Positions 53,756 through 63,488 of a stretch of DNA of 64,000 nucleotides are shown piece by piece. Both the position numbers and the translations under genes were made by a program. The notes below the pieces were generated by a model. That model was not told the origin of the DNA. It ran no database searches and saw only the letters and a list, made by a program, of their open reading frames with translations. Source of the stretch: Xanthostigma xanthostigma (taxonomy: Eukaryota > Arthropoda > Insecta > Raphidioptera > Raphidiidae); the NCBI GenBank assembly GCA_963575645.1, contig OY754473.1, forward strand, positions 2,604,001-2,668,000, read 5' to 3'. How positions within the stretch are numbered: the first letter of the stretch is position 1; every line of letters begins with the position of its first letter.

Positions 53756-54330
53756 GCTACCCGCGGCTACGCCCGCGATTGAGATGGAAATCGACTTTTG
53801 ACATGCATATCAGGGGTTGAGGTATTGCACATATTTTGACAAACAATTTTCTTATTTTTCGTAAAAAATTTTTATTTTTTTTTTAATAAAAAGTATCCTA
53901 TGTTACTTCTAATACCTTCAAGAGTGTATGTGCAAAGTTTCATGATGATCGGTTAAGTAGTTTTTGCGTGAAAGCGTAACAAACAAACTTACATTCGCAT
54001 TTATAATATTTCGTTTTCATAAAATTTGTAAGTCCGGTCCTGTCGGGCCGATTTTAATGAAATTTTAATAGCACATTTTAATCATTACTAAAGGGTTAAA
54101 TTTCAATTTTGAAACGATTCGGAGAAATTTTTCGGTATTTTTGGGCCCAAAAAATGTTTTCAACCCTTTCTTATTTTTCGTAAAAAATTTTTATTTTTTT
54201 TTAATAAAAAGTATCCTATGTTACTTCTAATACCTTCAAGAGTGTATGTGCAAAGTTTCATGATGATCGGTTAAGTAGTTTTTGCGTGAAAGCGTAACAA
54301 ACAAACTTACATTCGCATTTATAATATTAA
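53756..54330 (-). mobile_element. Different Helitron-like element with 320-bp direct duplication
   Basis: ACTAGCCGCTACCCGCGGCT then ACGCCCGCG is the inverse of a Helitron 3' end (hairpin then CTAG). Inside, a block of about 160 bp (ATTTTTCGTAAAAAATTTTT, TACCTTCAAGAGTGTATGTG, GATGATCGGTTAAGTAGTTT) occurs at 53850-54009 and again at 54170-54329, nearly identical. Confidence 0.6.
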
Positions 54331-54408
54331 TAAAATAATAATAATATAATATGATAATAATATATAATATATGATAATATCACGCCGTCAATGGCGAATA
54401 GATGACTG

Positions 54409-54899
54409 TAAAGATGGCACTTCACATGGCTATTTGTGTTCGCTATTGGGTGTTTGTTGTATTTGGCAAAATTTATTATGTTCAAGGCAAACATGCAAAT
54501 AGAGGCAAATACGACCATCCACACATGGCAGTCAAATAGAACACACACAAACATTTGGCAGCAGAACGCAAGGTTCAAAATTCCAGGAATTTTAGCACTG
54601 TTTCATTGTCCCAATTCATTTTCAATAGTAATTGTTCCAGTTCCCGCTCACACTACAGACACAAAAATACTGCACGTCCGTACAGGTTCACGGCGCGTGC
54701 GCTTCTGAATATGGCCATTGTGTGGACGGTTTATTTGCGTATTTGCCTATTTGACTCCTTTGATGTGCCTCGAAAAACCGACAAGCGCACGGTAACGCGT
54801 ATTTGGTATTGGCCTTATTTGTCAAATAGGCAAATAAGGCCAACACTTTGTCAAATAGACTGTCCACACTTGGTAATTGTTTTCCAAGTGCCGGCTTAA
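54409..54899. mobile_element. Harbinger-type MITE with TAA duplication
   Basis: The element proper is 54412-54896 (485 bp). It starts AGATGGCACTTCACATGGCT and ends TTTTCCAAGTGCCGGCT, with TAA on both sides. Interior words CAAATAGGCAAATA and TATTTGCCTATTTG occur in both orientations. TIRs are less perfect than in the other members. Open frames up to 114 codons run through it and show no domain. Confidence 0.7.
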
Positions 54900-55317
54900 C
54901 AATTATTATTATTTTATCTAACATATTTGTAAACGTAAGTTTGTAACTTGAATATTATTTAATTCAATACATTTATTAATTTAAGTTTTTTAACATGAAC
55001 ACTATTTCCTAGTTCATCCGCTCCGCTGCCATCTTGCCTCTGTTTCTCTACGTGACTACTGCACCAGAGTACACCAGTGGCGGCATGGCTTTTTAAGACG
55101 TGATGTTACATGACTAATTTGTTTGTACTTTCTGTTACACCCTGTTTCCACTTCGATCGGCACGAATGACAAACTATAATTATGATTACTAAAGCTGGTC
55201 TAGAGAGAACCTATTATATAGAGCGCGTATTAAAGATTTACAACATAAAAACAGCTTGGAAAGTATGTTTTGAAAATCAAAACGGATAAAGAAAAGCTTT
55301 GTATATAAGTATATAAG
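54900..55317. other. Unassigned DNA
   Basis: No supported feature. Confidence 0.3.
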
Positions 55318-56189
55318 TTAAGGCCGGCTGCACACGACGCCAGTTTTTGGTGCTGTGATCACTGCCGCGACTTGTGCTGGCCAGCGCGCTGGCTGTGAAA
55401 ATGGAAATGACGTAACTGCGGGCAAACCATATATTTAATAACTCCTGTATTGCTAGCGGCCGTAAGTGGAAGCGTGGCCCATGAAGTGAGACAGCAAATG
55501 ACTGTTTTTCTATCTCTTTCTTTTAACTTGACCCGTTGTGCGCAAGTGTCGCGTCTGTAGTGAGGCAATTAGTAAGTGGAATAGAGCAAGCCACTTCCCC
55601 TTCACTGCTTAGTTCCGCACGGACATGCGCATGAGACTCAGAGTGTAATAAGTGAGACAGACGTATTCATGTCTGCAGCGTAGTGTTTAAGTCTTTCTCC
55701 CGATCTTTGCTAGCAATATAGAGGGTATTAAATATATGGTAAAAAAGTGAATTAAAATTAATGTGCAAAATCGACATTTTAAACTAAATAGCTGCCCCGT
55801 AGTGTTTAAGTCTTTCTCCCGATCTTTGCTAGCAATATAGAGGGTATTAAATATATGGGGCAAATATCCACAAACAAACATGGCGTCACAGTGTGTGGTC
55901 TGTTCAGAGACAATAAACGTTCACTTTTGTTAACGTTCGAACTGTCACTGCGCGCGCATCGTGTGGAAGCCAACAAATAAGTCATCACGAAACCCAGCGC
56001 AGTATTATTATAGATATTATTGAATTAGAATATTGTGTTCTTGATATTCGCGCATCAAAACCGGCTTTAAAACACGCTACGTGTAAAGCGGAGACATAAA
56101 AGACATCACGAAACCCAGCGCAGCAGCACGCTTGAAACCTAGCAGCCAAATCTTGTGGCAAAAATCAGCCTCGTGTGCATCGGGCTTTA
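55318..56189. mobile_element. Harbinger-type element with TTA duplication, split by another element
   Basis: The element proper is 55321-56186. It starts AGGCCGGCTGCACACGACGC and ends CCTCGTGTGCATCGGGCT; TTA on both sides. The interior right part matches the 14145 copy (GAGACAATAAACGTTCACTT, ATCACGAAACCCAGCGC twice). A 430-bp element with its own duplication is inside. Confidence 0.82.
55420..55865. mobile_element. Nested element with 8-bp duplication and 119-bp repeat
   Basis: The element proper is 55428-55857 (430 bp). It starts CATATATTTAATAACTCC and ends GGGTATTAAATATATG. Duplications are GGGCAAAC and GGGCAAAT. The right end has two units of the CTTTCTCCCGATCTTTGCTA repeat, 119 bp apart. 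It is the complete relative of 19762-20551. The 8-bp duplication and CAT ends suggest P or hAT type. Confidence 0.82.
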
Positions 56190-56523
56190 GTTATTGAACG
56201 CAATACAAGTTCTCGGGCCGTTGTCGGACGTCGTCGTGGACTGACGCAAGTCACGTGACATGCACGAATATGCACGGAAATATATGCGACGTTCATTTGT
56301 TATTGGCGAAGATGAGCCGCTGCACGCGTTGAACAAATATCATTTCGGAGCATAGCGACGCGTGCTGGTATATAAACAATCGCTTTTTCTTCATGCCTCG
56401 GTCGAAAGGCAGAAAGTCTAACTTTACACTCAATTTATGGATTACAGGCCCTGATGTCGATCGAAAGTATATACTATACTTTCGACCGGCTATAAAGAAA
56501 TCGTAGGTATAAGAAAAGTAGTA
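56190..56523. other. Unassigned DNA
   Basis: TTTCTTCATGCCTCGGTCGA near 56388 belongs to the inverted family at 57064-57920. Confidence 0.35.
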
Positions 56524-56670
56524 TATATGTTACGGTTAATACAAGAAAGTAGTTAATTCGCGAATAATCGGCTAATTACCCGAATTAACCAATCCTTGAC
56601 GTAGGTTAATTCGGGTATTAGCCGGTTAATTCGCGAATAAACTACTTTCTTGTATTAACCGTAACATATA
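56524..56670. mobile_element. Ginger-like palindromic MITE with TATA duplication
   Basis: The element proper is 56528-56666 (139 bp). It starts TGTTACGGTTAATACAAGAA and ends its exact inverse; TATA flanks both sides (56524-56527, 56667-56670). The arms contain AGTAGTTAATTCGCGAATAA. Terminal bases match the 34376 element (TGTTAYGG). Confidence 0.82.
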
Positions 56671-56675
56671 CACCC

Positions 56676-57027
56676 ATATACTTTTATTCTATACTGAGCA
56701 TGAGAATAAAATCGCAATCGAACTATTAGAGTGCAAACATATACTTCTGTCTTTTTTTACGCCGTAAGCACTGACGTATCCAGGAGGGCAAAACAAGCAC
56801 GGGGACCCGGCTTAAGAAATTTATAATTTGCCCCCTCCTAGGCCAAAAGCTGGGTATGTTAACGTCATAGAAAAAGACAAAGTTTTTGAAACAGAGATAC
56901 TTTATTTAGATTGAATGCAAGTACATCGACCAATCCTATCATCGGAGAAAACAGGGAATTACATCGAAGAAAGAGACGCAGATATATTTTCAATACGCTT
57001 TGTTGCGTTCACTCACCGCACATTGAC
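56676..57027 (+). repeat. Dispersed repeat X, copy 2
   Basis: Direct match of 5228-5588. Confidence 0.75.
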
Positions 57028-57063
57028 TAGATTGATAATGATTCATTTAGTTCATTAATAGAT

Positions 57064-57920
57064 ATATGATATACACCACACTGGCCGAAAGTTTGATATT
57101 CTTGCACTGCGCGCCATGACTATTTTTCTTCATACCTCGGTCGTAAGTCTGCTTATTAAATACATTAATTAATTAATTACTTAATAATCACATAAAAAAC
57201 AGATAAATTCAAAGCTAGCAGCTTGGAGTTTATATGTAAAAACCGGATGACAGCTGGTCGCGACTATTAGCTAAATTGTAATAGGGTTGCTATGGAAACG
57301 AAATCTAAACAATAGTTGATAGGCATTGGCGTAGCAAGAGGTGTTGCCAGGCGGGCCTGTCCCACTCTAATATATTAATTGTTCACATTCAAATAACAAG
57401 ATAAATCTAAAATATAATTTACTTTGCTTTGTCCTGAAATTTCTCTCTGTATAAGTAGCAGCTAGTAATGTTAGGCAGAGTTGAAAATTTGGCCCACCTC
57501 TAGGATAAAATCGTTGCTACGTGCATCTTGATAGATTGTTTTTCTTTACTGCCGCCCGAACGTACGTACTTCCCGCATCAGTGCGTGTAATCCCACCAAC
57601 GCGTAAATGTTAGACTTTCAGCCTTACAATTGATGCCGAAAGTATGTACTTTCGATCGAGGTATGAAGAAAAATAGTTTTCATGTACACCGCTCCATGAA
57701 ACTGTCGCCACTGCCGGCAGCCAATAGTCACGAACAGCTGTCATTCGTGTTTTTACGTATAAGCTCAAAGTTGCTTGCTTGGGATTTATCTGTGTTTTTA
57801 TGTAGTTAATAAGTAATTAATTAATGTAAATAATAAGCGTACTTTCGATCGAGGTATGAAGAAAAATAGTATACACCACACGGGTAGAAGGTTAGAGAGC
57901 CTTGAACTGCGCAGTGCAAG
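57064..57920. repeat. Long inverted repeat, MITE-like
   Basis: TATACACCACACTGGCCGAA and TTTTTCTTCATACCTCGGTC at the left answer CGAGGTATGAAGAAAAATAG and TCTGTGGTGTATA at the right. TTAATTAATTACTTAATAA is inverted at 57810. Third partial arm at 57640. Interior looks rearranged. Confidence 0.6.
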
Positions 57921-58453
57921 AATCTGTGGTGTATAGTGCCCGCGGTGAGAGTTGAAGCCAGGCACGTCATCAATAATACGGTAGTGAACGCCTACTTGAA
58001 TAAATTCGACATATCCATTTATAGCGGTAGAATAAAAATAAACACTCGACGCACATGGATCTCCGAAACAGCCAATAGCAAGCTAGAAGGCGGGCACAAT
58101 GCGTTCACGTCACTATGACGCGATGGCTTCATCTTTTGCCGCAGCTAGTATAATATACTATTATCAAAGAAAATGACGAAATGCTGATGAAATGAGTCTA
58201 AAGTAATTCGGTTTTATACGCTGCGTCACATTCTGATGTTAAAAATAACGTTGTTAAATACAATGTTTCTTCTTCTTCTCTTTCTTGTTCTAATAGTCGC
58301 GTCAATGAAGCCTTTTATTTTGAAGTCCTTAAGAACAACTTTGATTTTTATGATTTTGTTTTTTTATACCTTTTAAAATCAGAAACCTTTCGGAGCGGGG
58401 ACGGAATTATTTATATTGCTTATACAATATTTATGCTATTTACCTATGTAAAT
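57921..58453. other. Unassigned DNA
   Basis: CTAATAGTCGCGTCAATGAA and GCCTTTTA recur at 7150-7175; otherwise nothing. Confidence 0.3.
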
Positions 58454-58541
58454 AAAATGTTTTCATACGGTATTCATTCAAACCTTATAAATACATATTT
58501 TTTTTTACAAGTTTTGAATGAATATCGTATGAAAACATTTT
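58454..58541. repeat. Small foldback
   Basis: AAAATGTTTTCATACGGTAT and its inverse, with TTCATTCAAA / TTTGAATGAA. Confidence 0.7.
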
Positions 58542-58604
58542 TTTTACAAAAATAGCATAGATATTGTTTAAGAGGATAGGGATAGTCAAAATTTTGAAAA
58601 AAAA

Positions 58605-59270
58605 TTGGTTGTCTGTAAAGTCGGTTTACGGACGATAGTTTTACGTGATAACGTATTCCGTAATACATAACCTAAACCTCCCAAAATTTGGTTTCAATCC
58701 GCTTATCCTTGGTGTCGGAATGATAAGAAATGTCAAAAGTGACGTTTGCAACTTACAAAGTATTATATGTTCTAATAATAATTAGTTATTCCAATACTTA
58801 ACTTAGAAGGCGTTGCATTTCACAATATACTAATGTCAAAAAATTGAATTTAAACATTAGAAATGCAGCCGTTTTCATGTTAAGACAAGACATACGTTTG
58901 CTTCTAATTTCCATGTACGGCAAACAAAGACAACCGACCGCGTCGCGCCATGCATTAGACAACATTGCATTTATACAGCTATTTTTCTATATAAATTTGT
59001 ATAAAATATTTTTCTATATAAATTTGTATAAAAAAACTGTTTAGGCAAATTCTGTTATACGAAATCTATGTAAAATGTTCTCCTCTTTCGTTTAAGCCGA
59101 TCTGATTTAAATTGAGCGAGAAATTAGCAAAAAGCACGCACAGGGTCAGGCGGAACGTTACGCGTTACGAACGTTAGGAACGTTACGTTACACTTTTTCG
59201 TACATGCAACCGGTGTTTTATCAATTTATAATATTGGTGATTCATCAATTTATAAGACGTTATCACGTCA
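58605..59270 (+). mobile_element. GTGATAACGT-family element Z7
   Basis: 666 bp, inverse subfamily partner of Z5. The frame at 58844-59044 shares M-L-R-Q-D-I-R, L-I-S-M-Y-G-K-Q-R, P-T-A-S-R-H-A-L-D-N-I-A with Z5; an ATTTTTCTATATAAATTTGT duplication lengthens it here. Confidence 0.85.
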
Positions 59271-59778
59271 AAATCGATTTCTTTTTTTGCATTTTCTTGT
59301 TGTATGATGTTTAGAAAATATTCCCTGAAAATTTTAAGTGATTTGGATAATTATTATATGGCCCAGGATTAGATGACTCGGTGTAGGCAAGACTAAAACA
59401 TTAAACGCGTTTTTCTCGAAATCGGTGACCGCTATAATTCAAGAACCACTCGATGGATTTTAATGAAATTTTTATAGCTCATTGAAAATATAAAAAACTA
59501 GGACTTGATTGAAGGATTTTTGTTTTTGTTTGAAAACTTCTTTTATAACAATCTGTCCTCGCAAATTCGGGTGTAAGCTTTTAGAAGCCGCCATTTTATT
59601 AATTAAAAAAAAGAAAATATTTGATTAAGTTCTAGATTTACTATTAAACTAAAGTCTTTTTTTGTTTTATTGATTTTGGATTAACCGCCACAAAGTTATG
59701 ATGGTCACTGCAAAGCATTACCTACTTGCGAGAGGAGTCCAACACATGGCTATAACTTCGTCCAAAATTATTTTTTTT
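59271..59778. other. Unassigned DNA
   Basis: No supported feature. Confidence 0.3.
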
Positions 59779-60122
59779 ATATATTAATAATATCAGGAAT
59801 GTGGACTAGATAAGATGGTAAATAATAATCACTTTATTATTTCTGCAACGTTTCGGTCTTTATTAGACCTTCCTCAGGCATCTGAAAAATTACATATGTA
59901 CTTACTTAACCACTACATTGGCACAATAATTATTACAATTCAATTCAATATTCAATATTGAATTGTAATAATTATTGTGCCAATGTAGTGGTTAAGTAAG
60001 TACATATGTAATTTTTCAGATGCCTGAGGAAGGTCTAATAAAGACCGAAACGTTGCAGAAATAATAAAGTGATTATTATTTACCATCTTATCTAGTCCAC
60101 ATTCCTGATATTATTAATATAT
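59779..60122. repeat. Near-perfect 344-bp foldback
   Basis: ATATATTAATAATATCAGGA is answered by TCCTGATATTATTAATATAT. Arms of about 165 bp contain AACGTTTCGGTCTTTATTAG, CTTCCTCAGGCATCTGAAAA and AACCACTACATTGGCACAAT. By eye they are almost identical. Confidence 0.9.
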
Positions 60123-60442
60123 ATTTATAATTATGGATGATAATAACAACAACAAATTATTTTTTTTTTAAATTTAGTGAATTCCTGTTGAAATATTATT
60201 AGCTTTATAAAATAAATTAAATTTTATCGAAAAAAAAATATTAAAAAATTGTTCATGCCTCTGACTACCCCTAGCCCCTCAAATAATATAAATAATTCGT
60301 TCCCCGCCCCAAAATGTTTCTGATTTTCAATAATATAAAAAAACAAGATTTAAAAAAAAATCATCAAAATCGGAGTTGTTTTTGCGGAATTCGAAGTTTT
60401 GCCTGTTTTATGTACTAGGTATTCATTGACTCGACTACTCAT
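60123..60442. other. Unassigned AT-rich DNA
   Basis: No supported feature. Confidence 0.3.
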
Positions 60443-60643
60443 GCTACGACCAATAGGAGCGGAGCATCAATGAAAAATGTAACTCAAATTTGTCCGTCCG
60501 ACAAAAACTTTTGAACGGTGACTCCGATCGTCATGCAATTTGGAGACAACATTAATCTCGGTAAACTAAGATGAATGTGCGTACTCATGTCCCTCGCCCT
60601 ATTCGTTCTTTTGCACCCGGATGAAACCGGGCGGGACTGCTAG
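60443..60643 (+). mobile_element. Helitron-like element H, 3' part
   Basis: CTACGACCAATAGGAGCGGA to GGGCGGGACTGCTAG. Short form without tRNA; 5' end missing. Confidence 0.7.
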
Positions 60644-60734
60644 ATTATTATATAATCGTTTTGTAGTTATCTTTTTGTTATTAAGTTCTTCATACAATAA
60701 GTTGAAGAACCTTTCAAAATAGTTGTAAATATAT

Positions 60735-60770
60735 CCCTGGGGGTCGATATAGACATATCGACCCCCAGGG
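60735..60770. repeat. Perfect 16-bp-arm hairpin
   Basis: CCCTGGGGGTCGATAT, AGAC, ATATCGACCCCCAGGG. GC-rich, in AT-rich DNA. Confidence 0.85.
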
Positions 60771-61137
60771 GTCGACGACAACTTGCAAGGGGTCTATGTT
60801 AGTTAATTATACTTAATTATGTGTAAAGAAAAATATTTTAGGTATTTAAATATCACCATTAATCGTTTAAACATAAATTTTCATAAAATTACTACTAGTG
60901 GAAACACACCTATTGTTTGTAAGAACAAACCTAACAGTATTTTTATTGGCCGAATACGTCATTTCTTCTCTGTCTGTTTCATTTTTTGTACCACACACAG
61001 AACTGACATTATCATTGATTCCACTTTTTTTTGTCATAAAACGTTTATTTCCGCCAAAATATACCGACGATTTGATGTTCACGAAATTATAGCTACTTTA
61101 TTAAGGACAAGTTGTACATGTCATAAAATTCCAATTA
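60771..61137. other. Unassigned DNA
   Basis: The 111-codon plus frame is AT-driven and lacks motifs. Confidence 0.3.
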
Positions 61138-61261
61138 CAGTAGAACCTCGATAAGTTACAGTTCAAGGGAACCGTTGAAAATTTTGTTAGCGAGTTTTTT
61201 ACTTGTCGAGAGTTGAAGTTAGAGATTTAAGTTAAATTTTTAACTTAACGAGGTTCAACTG
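61138..61261. mobile_element. Pogo/Tigger-like MITE, 124 bp
   Basis: CAGTAGAACCTCGATAAGTT at the left, TTAACGAGGTTCAACTG at the right. TA precedes it; the following base pair is TT, so the duplication is decayed. Ends match pogo/Tigger style. Confidence 0.75.
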
Positions 61262-61896
61262 TTCTTATACATAAGAAAATTTCATTTATATGTACTAATT
61301 TGTGATTTCAACCTAACAGGCTTGACATATCTAATAGATAGATAGATAGATAATCTGTAGATAATTTGTAAACGCTACGCAACAACCACAGCTACCGTTT
61401 ATCTTTGACCGACCTTAAAACAGGTATACAAAATGCACCCCTTCACAGATCTGAATGCATAAACGTCGTACTGTGTGCGATTGCTTTCTATGGCCCTTTC
61501 CTTGTCGAAGTTATGATCTGAACACGAATAAGTATATGCGGCGATGCGCCTTTGTTTCGTGACGTTCGCTCGCTCTTTTTTCTTCAGTTCACTGACAGTC
61601 CTGAGGCTTGGGTTAGGAAGCACGCAGCTTCAAAAAAATAAATCGCCATTTTGGAACGTCCGCCATATTAAATTTATAATGACGTCACATAGCCTATGCA
61701 ACTCGACCCGATTTAAGCGCGTATAAAAAACTTCAAAACTCTAGCTTACCAAGAAGTGGTCGAAAACAATTCGCGGACAACAATAGAGACAACTACAATA
61801 AAGGAAGTAAGTTAATAAAAGCGCTGTAAAATTGAAAATCTACTGAAGTATATCTACTCCTTAAAGCTAACGAGTCATAGTCTATTTTGCTGACCG
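61262..61896. other. Unassigned DNA
   Basis: A short TAGA microsatellite lies near 61331-61352. No gene. Confidence 0.3.
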
Positions 61897-61940
61897 AATT
61901 CTGACGTAGGGTAGACCGGGGTCGGTTGAAACAGGGTGCG
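61897..61940 (+). repeat. GGGTAGACCGGGGTCGG repeat end
   Basis: Shared with 546-588; inverted partner at 63566-63584. Confidence 0.55.
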
Positions 61941-62057
61941 TTTGATACAATGCTAATATAACATAATATGTTATTAGCGTTGTATCAACCGGACACAATA
62001 GATAGATTGTGAATTATAGACGCTCAACAGCTGAGGTCATCAGCGTCTATAGGGAAC

Positions 62058-63130
62058 AAATAATAATAATAATAATAATTAATTTATTGATTCATATAGC
62101 TGTATATACAGATATGAACAGTCAAAAATATAACATCAATCAATTAAGGAGGTTGAGCCGTTTTACGAAGATAATGAAAAAAATCTGAAATAAAGTTTTT
62201 TTAATAGATTTTTTATGACAAAATTTTCTGTAAAAAATCCAAAATCATTAGGAGATTTATAAAGTTAAAAACTAAAAAAAACTTTTACATGTAGTCTTAT
62301 GGAAAATATGTCAACCTAGCATGCAAACGGTACATTTTAATTTTTTGCAAATAACCAAATAATGTCAGCAGTTCCGAAAACTAACTATGTAAAGCACCGA
62401 TATCTTACGCATATTTTAATATTTTTTCCAATTTAATTAGGAGACTTTTAATCAATAAAAAAAATAATTAAACCTTAGCACTTTTCGATTATGGACTTTT
62501 ATTCTTGACAGTTTTAACAATTTTAACTGAATTTTCAACTTTTTAATGATTTAATTTTAATTTTCATTACTTCTAATTTCTTTTTTTAATTATTTACTGC
62601 AAAAAAAGTAAAATACGTGTATTTACATAAGTTTATTTCTTCTAACCTAACTTTGTACAAAAAATTCAAAAGTTAGTCCATTAAGTAAAATACTGAAATA
62701 ATTAATTAATATTAAAAAAAAAAAAATATTTATGCCTTTATGACAATAATTTATTGGTATCAGCAACTTATAACGTTTTGTAAAAAATTATTATGGAAAA
62801 GTTCGCATTTAAAATTCGACTTACTTTTGATTGGGACTGTAACGCATTAACCTTCTTAAAAAATTCATTAATGCCATAAAAACATTTTTAGATTAAAAAT
62901 ACTTTAAGAGTTTTGCTAAATAATTTTAGGTTATTAATTTCCCGTAGCTAGGTAGGCAAATTGTTGAACAGAATAGGGCCAGCGCATTTAAATAAAAATT
63001 TGATTTATATTTATAAATGTGAATTTGCGAAAATGGTCTGGTATTATAATCATGAAACATACAATTGTCCGTATACTCGTCAGTATATTATGACAGTGAT
63101 AGATGCTTATTTGTGCTAATGTGCTGAAGA
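62058..63130 (-). pseudogene. LINE C-terminus and 3' UTR, split by a TTAA element
   Basis: Minus strand: an H-D-Y-N-T-R block near 63050, then F-L-F-K-C-A-G-P-I-L-F-N-N-L-P and L-F-S-K-T-L-K-V-F-L-I before a stop near 62893, with a frame change and an in-frame stop. The 3' UTR resumes at 62143 and ends in the tail AATAATAATAATAATAATTA (62058-62080). The middle is filled by the TTAA element. Confidence 0.65.
62144..62859. mobile_element. PiggyBac-like MITE, copy 3, complete
   Basis: TTAA at both ends (62144-62147, 62856-62859). The ends are GGAGGTTGAGCCGTTTT and GACTGTAACGCATTAACCTTC. Inverse of copy 1, without the TA-flanked insertion. Confidence 0.85.
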
Positions 63131-63259
63131 TAAATGCAGCTCAAAGCCGTTCAAAATTAACACGCTATAATTTGTGAGTTATGAGTTGCACGGTGTATTT
63201 GATGAAGACGTTTCATGTGTTACTTGGGAGCGCAGAACGCAAGAAAATCTGCCACACAG

Positions 63260-63488
63260 ACTGGTGGGCGTTTGTTCAAGTGCCCACGTGAAGATACTGC
63301 TTCCTGATTGGTTCTTGCTCATATCTAACAGCAAATCTAGCAGGGAAAATAGCCTCTGTTCTAATTTTAAAACCTATCTTCTGAGCTAGCAAGGCAGCCC
63401 GCAGTGACGTCATTTCCAGCTTCGTACCCAGCCTACCGGCTAGCAGAACTCCTAGCAGCGTTACTAGCCTCGTGTGCAGCGGCCTTAA
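63260..63488 (-). mobile_element. Harbinger-type MITE, right-end fragment
   Basis: Matches the 358-bp unit in inverse (TGCTTCCTGATTGGTTCTTG, TCTAATTTTAAAACCTATCT). Ends CCTCGTGTGCAGCGGCCT then TAA. Confidence 0.8.

Noticed and set aside
54555-54899. 114-codon plus-strand frame
   Set aside because: Lies wholly in a Harbinger-type MITE made of inverted words, with no recognisable protein motif.
60819-61154. 111-codon plus-strand frame
   Set aside because: Ends in a pogo-like MITE, with low-complexity AT-driven composition and no domain.
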